A stretch of DNA of 5,558 bases from Dehalococcoidia bacterium (GTDB lineage: Bacteria > Chloroflexota > Dehalococcoidia > Lucifugimonadales > JAGWBF01), in assembly GCA_021296025.1 (NCBI GenBank), contig JAGWBF010000075.1, forward strand, positions 1 through 5,558, read 5' to 3'. The position numbers were made by a program, and so were the translations under genes. The notes under the pieces were generated by a model, which was given only the letters and a program-made list of their open reading frames with translations, made no database searches and was not told the origin of the DNA. How positions within the stretch are numbered: position 1 is the stretch's first letter; the number at the start of each line of letters is the position of its first letter. This document shows positions 5,542-5,558 of the stretch, one piece after another.

Positions 5542-5558
5542 CCCGCAGGCGATACGCC

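Overview
The window is an ordinary-looking bacterial chromosome segment, moderately GC-rich and densely coded. Five genes are well supported: four on the + strand (223-3942) and one convergent gene on the - strand (3971-5380). I suspect an uncultivated Chloroflexota lineage (Dehalococcoidia/SAR202-like). The reasons are the short GAAA-loop palindromes, three consecutive TTG starts, and the pairing of a secreted carboxypeptidase-regulatory-like protein with a TlpA/CcmG-like thioredoxin. This is inference from remembered family patterns; no marker gene settles the taxonomy.

Layout. Positions 1-222 hold no complete gene. They contain a possible last few codons of an upstream gene and an 83-bp element (52-134) made of two mirror-image hairpins. 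Next come an exported, membrane-anchored beta-rich protein with a cytosolic CcmI-like helical tail (223-1515) and a membrane-anchored thioredoxin with a WCPPC site (1512-2117), whose TTG start overlaps the previous stop by 4 bases. After 31 bases comes a ROK-family sugar kinase, probably glucokinase (2149-3150). After another 45 bases comes a polyprenol-phosphate mannose (DPM1-like) glycosyltransferase (3196-3942). All four could lie on one transcript. A gap of only 28 bases separates the last of them from the 3' end of a convergent NAD(P)-dependent aldehyde dehydrogenase (3971-5380), which has its own promoter-like sequence and a strong ribosome binding site.

How the genes may work together. 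The first two look like one envelope thiol-redox/cytochrome c maturation unit: a reductant for apocytochrome cysteines plus an anchored partner of unknown function. The next two deal with hexose phosphorylation and lipid-linked sugar synthesis. They may only be housekeeping genes sharing the transcript. The aldehyde dehydrogenase resembles the lactaldehyde/glyceraldehyde-3-phosphate group and seems independently regulated.

The last 140 bases (5417-5558) hold the aldehyde dehydrogenase promoter, a + strand TATAAT, and a 10-bp direct repeat that may control a gene beyond the window. I found no CRISPR array, transposase, tRNA, rRNA or defence system. The most original points are the hairpin pair with compensatory base changes and the first gene's architecture beside the thioredoxin.
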